Positions 56,301-64,000 of a stretch of 64,000 nucleotides of DNA are shown one piece after another. The position numbers and the translations under genes were made by a program. This DNA comes from Lineus longissimus (Eukaryota; Nemertea; Pilidiophora; Heteronemertea; Lineidae): positions 19,537,292 through 19,601,291 of the forward strand of contig NC_088312.1 in assembly GCF_910592395.1 (NCBI RefSeq), in the 5' to 3' direction. Every line of letters starts with the position of its first letter. Position 1 is the first letter of the stretch. The notes under the pieces are model-generated. The model saw only the letters and a program-made list of their open reading frames with translations. It did no database searches and had not been told where the DNA came from.

Positions 56301-58052
56301 CTATTTCGCAAAGTCTTTCTGCCAACCTGGAGGCTTCACAGTCCTCCCGGATCTCGTAGTCACTGGTTGTGACATTGACGATTCGGCATTCGTACTCGGA
56401 GTCGACGCTGGGGTTTCTCGTACTGGATTCGGCTGTATACTTGGCTGTACATTTGTATGTACCGGTACGGCTGGTTGGGACTCGGACGAGTCCGAAGCTT
56501 TGTCCTTGCTGTTGCTGCCATTTGTCTTCGGGAGAAGTTGTAAATGGCGGCGATTTCGACGATACTCCCTTCCTGACTGTGACTGCACGACATAGGATCG
56601 AGGGGTTTCGTGCTGTCTAACGACGGTAGTGGGCTGTCCCCACTTGGACTCATTGTCCAACTTGACTCGGACCCGATCACCAGGCATTAGTTCAGGCATA
56701 GGCCTAACTCCATGCCTCCTATTGTACTGTTTTTCATAGTTCATTTGCGTGTTCTTTACATTCTCTGACAGTCTTTCGCGATCAGGCCAATGAGGTGCTA
56801 GTGTCTTTGAGAGTATCGGCAATGTTGTACTCATCTCACGTCCCATCATTAGACGACTAGGACTATGTCCTGTTGAGACAACTGGTGTTGCCCTGTACAC
56901 CATCAGTGCTTTCACTGGATCATTCTGGCGCAGAATTCTTTCCGCGATAGCGACTCCACTTTCGGCTTGGCCATTGGCCTGTGGATTATGCGGGCTACTT
57001 GTGGTCAGCATTATGCCATATTCATTGGCAAAGTCTTTGAACGCGTTTGAATCGAATGGCGGGCCGTTATCAGAGAAATGTTCTTGCGGCACGCCCCACC
57101 TAGCAAACAGAGTCTTGTACTTAGCAATCACACTAGCGGCTCGGGTATCATTCATCTTGATTATCTCAAGCCACTTCGAGTAATAGTCTATGACCACAAG
57201 GTATATCACTTTCTCGACCTCGCAGAAATCGGCTGCTATTTTCTGCCAGGGGCGATCTGGCTGAGGCGTAGATATCATCGGCTCATGTCTTTGTGTGGGA
57301 CTGCGAATCTGGCAATGTTCGCATTCCTTCACTATGCACTGAATGTCATAGTTTATGCCTGGCCAGAATACAGACATATTCGCGCGCTCGCGGCACTTAT
57401 TCACTCCCTGATGTCCATCGTGAATACGGGCTAGTATATCGGACCTCATTTTCCGCGGAATAACGATTCGATCACCCATGAGCAATAGTCCATCGGACAC
57501 CGACAATCCATGTCGAACATTGTACAGTTCAAGTACAGAGGCGGGCACATTACGGCTATGTTGTGGCCAGCCTTCAAGCGTGATTTTCATGGCTTCAGTC
57601 AGTTCTTCATCACGCGCTGTTTCCTCGCGAATTTCGACCAATCGCTGGTCAGTCATGGGTTTTGCGGAGATAACGGCATTCACGTAAAAAGTAATGTCCT
57701 GTTCAGGGGTACTATCGATATCTGCGCATTTCAATGGCTGTCTCGACAGCGTATCCGCGACTACCAGGTATTTACCTGGCACATGCTCAGCCTGACAGCT
57801 GAACGGCATGAGACGCATCAATAGTCTCTGACAACGTAATGGTACTTGATCGAGATCACGAGTGTTCATGAGGGGTACCAAAGGCTTATGGTCAGTCTCT
57901 AATCTAAATGATTCAAGTCCCTGTAAGTATCTTCGAAATTTCTCACAGGTCCACACCGACGCGAGACACTCTTTTTCAATCTGAGCGTAATTTTGCTCAG
58001 CCTTGCTGAGCGTTCTTGAACAAAATGCTACGGGTTTGAGTTCAGTGCCGTG
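56301..58052 (-). pseudogene. pol: RNase H and integrase of the nested element
   Basis: Continues in the same frame as the reverse transcriptase after a single in-frame TGA (58053-58055). It begins with the end of RNase H (VAFCSRTLSKAEQNYA, LETDHKPLVPL, VVADTLSRQ), then the integrase zinc finger (HDGHQGVNKCRERA, CEHCQ), core (AADFCEV, FSDNGPPFDS, NGQAESGVAI) and a C-terminal part with LMPGDRVRVK and a basic, Ser/Pro-rich tail. Gene order and motifs are those of the Mag-like group common in invertebrates. The upstream stop means it could be read only by read-through. Confidence 0.88.
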
Positions 58053-59120
58053 TCACTGCATCAGAATTCCTCCAATACCGTAACTACTCGCGTCAGCGCT
58101 CACAATTGTCTCTTTGTTGACGTCATAGTATGCCAAGACTGGGGCACTGCAAATCAGGGCCTTGACATTTTCGAACGCTTCGCTCTGGGGCGGTCCCCAT
58201 TGAAACACTTTGTCGTGATGTAACAACTCATTGAGGGGAGCTATGACAGTCGCTAAATTGGGAATATATCGTCCCAGGTAATTGATCATTCCGAGGACAC
58301 GTCGCAATCCTGGAACGTCACTCGGCGGCTCTAACTCTGCGATCGCTTTCACTTTTTCCTCGTCAGGACTAACACCGCTGGAATCGAATTTGTGACCTAC
58401 ATATCTCAGGCTTGGTTTTCGGAATTTACATTTGGGTTTGTTCAGCTTTAACCCAGATTTCTCAATGCGCTGCATGACAGCGTCTAACATAGCATCGTGT
58501 TCCTCGACGGTTTTCCCGTAAATTAGAATATCGTCCTGCCAGACAATTGCACCAGTTCCCTCTAATAAATCGTTCATAATTCGCTGAAAAATCTCACTAG
58601 CACAGGAGACACCAAACGGTAAACGACGGAAGCAAAATCTGCCCATCGGAGTTATGAACGTGGTCAATAGGCGGCTCTCCTTGTCAAGAGGCACCGCCCA
58701 GTATCCACTAGAAGCGTCAAGAGTTGTGAAGACGGTTGCTCCTGACAACTTGTGGATAACATCATCAAGGGTTGGAAGTTGATATCGTTCACGTTGAACA
58801 GCCTGATTCAACTTTTTCAAATCTGCACAAATTCTGACCGACCCATCCTTTTTGGGTACAGGAACAATCGGACAGCACCACGGGGTCGGCTCAGTGACAG
58901 ACTCAATCACATCTGCCGCATGCATGCGCTCAATTTCGGCCTTTACCTTAGGTAGTATAGGGAACGCAATCTTTCTAGCAGAATTGACGCTATACGGCTC
59001 AGCATCATCGCGTATCTTGATTTTCACAGGGTCACAGTTCATCAAACCACATGCGCCAAACACAGATTCCTTGATTTCCTCGACTCGCTGAACTAGACCA
59101 AGAACTATCAAGAATAACAT
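58053..59120 (-). pseudogene. pol: Reverse transcriptase of the nested element
   Basis: Encodes the fingers and palm domains (CCPIVPVPKKDGSVRICADLKKLN region, TTLDASSGYWAVPL, RLPFGVSCASEIFQ) with the catalytic motif present as WQDDILIYG, and the start of RNase H (VSADASSYGIGG). It ends at an in-frame TGA at 58053-58055. Its start is not natural: it is joined to the protease region by an apparent deletion and frame change near 59100. Confidence 0.85.
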
Positions 59121-59376
59121 TTGGCTGGACCAAAGCGGGTTTTGGCCTCAGCGACTCATAAATATCTTTATTTATGATTGAAACATCAGCGCCTGTATCA
59201 ATTTTGAACGCGATTGACTTTCCGTGAATTTTGAGATTGACCGTCCAGTCATCTCCCGGTTTCGAATCTTGAATTCCGACGTTTCCTAAGAAATATTCCT
59301 CGTCAGGCTCGTATTGCGAAACAACGACCTCCTTCACCGTTTTGGACCTACATCGACTCTTGAAGTGGCCCTTCAC
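59032..59376 (-). pseudogene. Protease fragment of the nested element
   Basis: Holds the end of the second zinc knuckle (GHFKSRC) and the aspartic protease active site FKIDTGADVSII. The frame runs out shortly after, and the expected stretch between protease and reverse transcriptase is largely missing, suggesting a deletion of a few hundred bases. Confidence 0.8.
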
Positions 59377-60164
59377 CGATTACATAACGCGTCCCGTGCT
59401 GGACACGTTTCGGTTGACTTGTGGCGACCATACCCACATTTTCCGCACGTTTGCTGTGGGTCGTACTCTTGGTAGTTTCCACGATCATTACTACGTTGCT
59501 GGCCTCTCCACGAATGACGATTTCCACGACTCCCACGACGATGTCCACCACGAAATCCACGCTGGGGCATACCGGTACCACGGGCCCCACGTTTGACCTC
59601 ACTAACGGTCGACTTGGCTCCACCAAGTGTCAGCTGCTCCATCTGTGTGGTCACCTGCTCAGACTGTCTAGCAGTCTCGATTGCATCATCAAGTGTCAGT
59701 TTCGTTTTTAGTTGCAAATCTTTCGACACTTCACGGTCTTTTATACCGATGACCAACCTGTCCCTGATGATGTCATTTCGAGTGGTACCAAAGTCACAGT
59801 GCTCAGACATCTCGTACAATGCACGTACAAACGATTCTACAGTCTCATCACCTTTTTGTATGCGTTGATTGAACACAGCACGTTCATGAATGACATTTCT
59901 TTTTGGTACAAAATGTCCATCAAATTTGCCCAGAACTACGTCAATTTTCTTCTGATCTTCCTCAGAAAGCTTAAAGGACTCAAAGACATTCTCAGCCTCC
60001 TTTCCCATGGCATAAATGAGGGTAGAAACCTGCACTAAGCCGTCTTCTTTGTTGACTTTCGCGGCCAACCGGTAGCGCTCGAAACGCTTTCTCCACTCGG
60101 GCCATTGCGATGGTTTGTCGAATTTAAACGGTTCTGGGGGGCTCAATTTTGCCATTTTTGACAA
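59373..60164 (-). pseudogene. gag: Gag of the nested element
   Basis: 263 codons starting just downstream of the primer-binding site. The N-terminal half is the capsid (FKFDKPSQWPEWRKRFERYR, ETVESFVRALYEMSEHCDFG, IRDRLVIGI). A Gly/Arg-rich stretch and one zinc knuckle (CGKCGYGRHKSTETC) follow. The second knuckle starts (CNR) but the frame breaks there, and its remainder is found in another frame in the next ORF, so a small deletion has occurred. Confidence 0.85.
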
Positions 60165-60219
60165 AACTAAACTATTGTACCTGTTCTAGAGTTCATGGGT
60201 CTTTAAACCGCTGCCACCA

Positions 60220-60384
60220 TGTTTGGTGATTGCTATCTGAATCTATATAATCGATAGATTAACGTGGACAACCAACGTCAATAAACATATTTATTGGGAG
60301 CCATCTTGAGAGGGGCGTCAGAAACAATTCCATGGCGTAATGGCAAATGGTATATGGCGTAGCAGCCAATGGCGTACCTAGACA
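60220..60384 (-). repeat. 5' LTR of the nested element
   Basis: 165 bp, the partner of 55792-55956. The near identity of the two LTRs implies a recent insertion, which contrasts with the several coding lesions. Confidence 0.95.
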
Positions 60385-60830
60385 CTCTGGAGCTGATGCT
60401 GTGGAGCCAGCTGTTCCCTGCTCTGGAGCTGATGCTGCGGAGCCAGCTGTTCCCTGCTCTGGAGCTGATGCTGTGGAGCCAGCTGTTCCCTGCTCTGGAG
60501 CTGATACTGTGGAGCCAGCTGTTCCCTGCTCTGGACTGAGCTGATACTGTGGAGCCAGCTGTTCCCTGCTCTGGAGCTGATACTGTGGAGCCAGCTGTTC
60601 CCTGCTCTGGAGCTGATACTCCGGAGCCAAATGCTCCGTGCTCCTGATGGAGTGATCCGGAGCTAAATGCTCCGTGCCCAAGAGCTGGTACTCTGGAGCC
60701 AGACCAACTCGGCTCCGGAGCTGTTGCTCCGGAGTCAGATGCTCCTTGCTCCGGAGCCCATGCTCCGGAGCCAGATGCTCCTTTTGAGTCATGCTCTGGA
60801 GCTGACGGTGCTCCGGAGCCAAGTGCTCAA
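60385..60830 (-). repeat. Gag minisatellite, right block
   Basis: About twelve copies of the unit of roughly 36 bp (CTCTGGAGCTGAT, GTGGAGCCAGCTGTTCCCTG in plus orientation). Copies next to the nested element are nearly identical; those further right are more diverged. Confidence 0.88.
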
Positions 60831-61302
60831 ATTGCCCTGATCTAGCCTTATTCAGGCTCCGATCCTCATTCTCCCTCCTCCTTTCTTTTTGACTTAGAGG
60901 CTCTGTTTCAGTTTGCCAGCTCTTATCATAAATATGGGCTTTACGCTGCTCAGAAGGAGACACAGGTGCACGTGTGGCTTTATTCAGGCCACCCTCTCCC
61001 ACTAAATGTCCCCTACTGATAGCCATAGCACATTCTAACTCCAGCCCCTTTATCTCCTCCTGCAGTTTCCTTATCTCTGTCTCGAAGACAGCCGAGACAG
61101 CTCTCTGAGACGGCTCACTCGGAGCCGCGTTGTTTACACCAACGGCTGTTCTAACGTCGTTTCGCACCCCCCTTTTACCGCTCGAAGTCAACAAACTCCC
61201 TGCCTCGGGAAAATCTTTCCAACTATCGGCCTGTTGGCGAACCTCCACAGAGCAAACATAATCGTAAATCTTTTGTTTATTGCATACAGAAATGGATTTC
61301 AT
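60385..61302 (-). pseudogene. gag: Gag of the outer element, 5' part
   Basis: Upstream half of the outer gag. It contains a possible coiled coil (EIRKLQEEIKGLELECAMA), a basic region, and the start of the LAPEH-type repeat array. Around 60533-60540 one repeat unit has 4 extra bases, shifting the frame so that the array is read as PEQGTAGSTASA instead. The Met at 61302 is uncertain: it lies between two copies of a 28-bp direct repeat (61244-61271 and 61316-61343). A separate 78-codon frame, 61530-61766, follows the primer-binding site and may be the real gag start. Confidence 0.6.
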
Positions 61303-61529
61303 TTTCTACATCACTTCCACAGAGCAAACATAATCGTAAATCTCTATTCGGGCTTTTGTTTCAAATACCTGCCCGCCCATCTAGATTTGGAGCTTATGGC
61401 GATTACCCCAGGCAAAGCCCAAGCCCAAGCCCCCAATACCAAGCCACCTTCAATTGAAAGCGAGGACGTTTTTGACACGAGGACGTTTTGGTACCTTGAA
61501 AGCGAGGACGTTTTGGCATGGGGACGTTT

Positions 61530-61766
61530 TCACTGGATACCCACCAAGGTATCGGCGGCATAAAATGAATTGGGGTATCTTCTGTTCATAACGGGTCCGA
61601 ACTGAATCGTATCGTGACTATTATTAGTGTTTGATGCGTCTGAAGCCGATCTGAAAACTGTTGCCGATTGCATGCGTGACGCCAATGGGCGGCCATCACG
61701 GCCAATTTCACGGACGCCGTCACTCTCATTCTGCCTATTCCAGGATATCTCATCCTTTCTATTCAT
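61530..61766 (-). CDS. Leader ORF of the outer retrotransposon
   Basis: 78 codons, starting about 90 bases inside the primer-binding site, in the position expected for the beginning of gag. The sequence is polar and rich in Asn, Ser and Arg (MNRKDEISWNRQNESDG). It matches no domain I recognise. The bases between it and 61302 include repeated AAAACGTCCTCGCTTTCAA and may be an insertion that cut the gag frame. Confidence 0.35.
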   Translation of the reverse strand: MNRKDEISWNRQNESDGVREIGRDGRPLASRMQSATVFRSASDASNTNNSHDTIQFGPVMNRRYPNSFYAADTLVGIQ

Positions 61767-61857
61767 AGCTGGGCCTATATTTATCTAAATTAACAAACAC
61801 TAGGCTACCGTATATAGCTAGGCTACACGATTCAGTTGTTTTCACTGCTGTCACCAA

Positions 61858-62236
61858 TGTAATATTCCTACTTCGCTGTCCGTTGTGTCACTCGTCCTTG
61901 ACCTCCGTCTGGTTCTATGGTCAGCTGATTGTACAACAAAGGTAAACAATACACACGAACACCTCATTAAATAATGATATAACTGTATTTACCTTTCAAT
62001 ACTTCTTCTATAACTCTTCTAAACCTCTTTGAATAATCACTTCTCAATCTCAATATACACAGGAGCTGACTGGCTGGCTTGGAAACTGTCCCAGATTGTT
62101 GTGAGAGCTGCCCTTTATATACAGGCAACAATGCAGCCTCCAGCAGCCTGGATACGGTTACCAACGCAAGCCCTGTTGCAGTGCAGCAACAACAAACCTT
62201 AACCTGAGTGGCCAATTTAGCCAAATTAACCAAAGA
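61858..62236 (-). repeat. 5' LTR of the outer element
   Basis: It matches the 3' LTR from TGTAATATTCC to TTAACCAAAGA but lacks the outermost roughly 25 bases and has 16 extra bases (CCCTGTTGCAGTGCAG) near 62169-62184. It has the TATA box at 62113-62121 and a donor-like GAAAG|GTAAATA at 61991-61993. Confidence 0.88.
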
Positions 62237-62270
62237 TAATAATATTGGTCGGGCGGTCGATTGGTCGGGT

Positions 62271-62390
62271 AGTGACGTCACCCAGAGCGGATGACGTCAT
62301 TCGGGCCCCGCTTGACATCACTTCGCACACCAGGGAGTCGTCTTTGTGACGTCGTCACGTCACGTCGCCTCGTCACGTCAGCGAACAGTC
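62271..62390. promoter_or_regulatory. Cluster of CRE-type (CREB/ATF) sites
   Basis: Two full palindromic TGACGTCA sites (62273-62280, 62292-62299) are followed by TGACGTCG and several TCACGTC half-sites up to about 62388, seven or more matches in 120 bases. No gene start is identified next to it, so function is open. Confidence 0.5.
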
Positions 62391-62551
62391 TCCGGCGGAA
62401 TTCCGGCCTGACTTTACAATCCGGTGGTCCATTTCACGCTCGTTCCAGTCATCGCACCTACGCATCTCATTATGGGGATTGCTCCGTCTGCTGATGCCTT
62501 GACGATCTCGTAACGGCGCACCATTCAGCGACGATAAAAAGTTGAATAGCA

Positions 62552-62752
62552 GACCAATCGACCACCCGACCAATCGACCACCCGACCAATCGACCACCCG
62601 ACCAATCGACCACCCGACCAATCGACCGCCCGACCAATCGACCACCCGACCAATCGACCACCCGACCACCCGACCAATCCACCATCCGACCAATCCACCA
62701 CCCGACCAATCCACCACCCGACCAATCCACCATCCGACCAATCGATCAATCC
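62552..62752. repeat. 16-bp minisatellite
   Basis: About twelve copies of GACCAATCGACCACCC with variants (CCACC, CCATC). A short piece of the same repeat in opposite orientation is at 62244-62270. The Pro/Thr/Asp- or Gly/Trp-rich open frames here are translations of the repeat. Confidence 0.9.
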
Positions 62753-64000
62753 ACCTCGATCATCCCTACCAATGGACCACCCCTCATCCCCTATTATAAT
62801 ACCTCCATGCCCCTACGGCTCTGCTATTCAGTGCAATTGATTCCGGGACTACTTTTTATATTTTTTATTTTTTTATTTTTATTTTTTACTGCGCTACTTT
62901 TGACGGGGGATTCTACACTCCTTCCAAGATGTTTTACAATTTACAATTTTTTTAAGGATATTTGATTGACGGGACGCAATAGCATTGGCCAGCATCACCA
63001 TGGCAATGACGGCATGAAAGAGGCTTGGCACCTCCAGCACATATCGTTTAAGATATGTTTCAAATCAGTTGAAAAAAATTTTTTCTACCACTTACAATGT
63101 ATTTCTTTTTGTTTTGTAGATTATGATTGCATTAGGTTACCAAATCTTGGTAACTCATGTTTTTTTAAATGTGGCATTGCAGGCCCTCCGTGCCACCCCT
63201 GGGGTTTTTAATGCCACTCGTGCCCACACTCAGTGTTTTGAAGAATGTAAAATCCGTAAGTATTTACTAAAATTTTAATACAGCCTTTTATTTTACAATA
63301 AAATACTTTTACTACTGTTGTCCATTCATGATAAATTATTTGTCCGTATCGTTTTTGGGCTATGGATGATGGAGTCTAAACGAGTGGACTGGATGGTCAA
63401 ACTTTTTCAATACAAATTTTTGATTTAATTGATCTGTTATCGCTTGGAATTGAAAGTCATGGCATCGGTCGTTTTTTTTAAAAAACTGCTTGTCATTTTT
63501 TGGCATGTGATATTTGACCCTTTATATCCTAACCGGCCGATATCCGGCCACTGATTTTTGTCTAGTTTCCTAGCCTAGCTGCCTGCCAGTACGTACCTAA
63601 TCTCAAGCAACACCATCGCCATCATGAAACTAAGGCTGGTTTTCGGGCGGTTTAGGGATATGCAATATACTTGTTTTCATCCGTTTGATGAAATAATACT
63701 AGTGAAATTAATTAGCTGTCTTGTACATGGGGGGGGGGGGGGGGCATTTGGAGGTCGTTTGGGGTGAAAATTGCTGAAATACTTGGAAACACCAAAAAAA
63801 TTCAAGGATTTAAAGAGTTAAAACAGAATAAAAATCTTTTTTTCATCTGACTCTGAGTTGGGCTTTGTGCTGGGTCAAACTTCTTTTCTGAATATTCATA
63901 CATGTATGATGAAGTTCAACTTCATACACAAGCTCAGCTCCTGCATCATTCAGTCCATAAAGCATTTTACTTCTCGTGCTACAGGTATGTAAAGGCAAAA
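62753..64000. other. AT-rich non-coding end of the window
   Basis: No gene is seen. It contains T-rich runs (62850-62890), a G run at about 63730-63745 and one open frame (62966-63211) without features. Confidence 0.55.

Larger units (their letters stand above)
55792..60384 (-). mobile_element. Nested Ty3/gypsy retrotransposon, 4593 bp
   Basis: Both LTRs are 165 bp (55792-55956 and 60220-60384), essentially identical, with TG...CA ends. A 5-bp duplication CTCTG flanks it (55787-55791, 60385-60389). The primer-binding site TGGTGGCAGCGG (60208-60219) touches the 5' LTR and the polypurine tract AAAGGGGAGA (55957-55966) touches the 3' LTR. It carries gag, protease, reverse transcriptase/RNase H and integrase, but has frame breaks and an apparent deletion. 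It lies in the same orientation as its host element, inside the host gag minisatellite. Confidence 0.95.
49311..62236 (-). mobile_element. Outer Ty3/gypsy LTR retrotransposon, with a nested insertion
   Basis: The LTRs are at 49311-49696 (3') and 61858-62236 (5'). In minus orientation the order is primer-binding site, gag, pol, an extra zinc-finger ORF, polypurine tract. The primer-binding site TGGTGACAGCAG (61845-61856) begins one base inside the 5' LTR, and the polypurine tract GGGAGGGGA (49697-49705) directly precedes the 3' LTR. Without the nested element at 55792-60384 it is about 8.3 kb. No target duplication is visible, and the outer edge of the 5' LTR is missing. It interrupts a LINE on its left side. 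Confidence 0.92.

Noticed and set aside
62542-62799. Proline/threonine-rich and glycine/tryptophan-rich open frames on both strands
   Set aside because: All are translations of the 16-bp minisatellite in different frames.

Overview
The window is nuclear DNA from a metazoan. Its genes are intron-rich with GT/AG splice sites and a non-coding 3' UTR, the intergenic DNA is AT-rich, and non-LTR, LTR and cut-and-paste elements are abundant. The gene set (a dissatisfaction-type NR2E nuclear receptor, calcipressin/RCAN, eIF1A, intronless tandem UDP-glycosyltransferases) and frequent ACATGTA-type palindromes suggest a marine invertebrate, most likely a lophotrochozoan. The species cannot be named from sequence alone.

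Layout. 1-18.7 kb: one plus-strand nuclear receptor gene (NR2E2/dsf-like, six coding exons, 411 aa) with a 9.9-kb intron inside the end of its DNA-binding domain. 18.8-27.5 kb: three intronless minus-strand UDP-glycosyltransferase genes in tandem. The middle gene is a 5'-gene-1 / 3'-gene-3 chimera, as unequal crossing-over would make. The two duplicated spacers each received a different foldback element, and each spacer shows the empty site of the other. 29.4-31.9 kb: a minus-strand gene for a 176-aa secreted cysteine-rich protein, assembled here from five exons, with one module per phase-1 exon. 34.6-37.3 kb: a plus-strand calcipressin (RCAN) gene whose last intron/exon boundary is present three times in tandem. 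43.9-47.0 kb: a minus-strand eIF1A gene (144 aa, five exons).

48.3-62.2 kb is a nest of retroelements, all on the minus strand. A LINE 3' half abuts a Ty3/gypsy element with LTRs of about 385 bp, an intact 1294-codon pol, and an extra ORF between pol and the 3' LTR that carries a C2H2 zinc finger. That ORF is preceded by a splice-acceptor-like sequence, and the LTR contains a splice-donor-like sequence. Its gag contains a 36-bp minisatellite, into which a second, smaller Ty3/gypsy element (165-bp LTRs, 5-bp target duplication) has inserted; the second element is decayed. The right end carries a cluster of CRE-type sites and a 16-bp minisatellite.

The genes do not form a pathway; this is an ordinary eukaryotic neighbourhood of unrelated genes. 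The most unusual items are the tripled RCAN splice acceptor, the zinc-finger ORF of the outer retrotransposon, the paired foldback insertions in duplicated UGT spacers, and the exon-modular cysteine-rich secreted protein.
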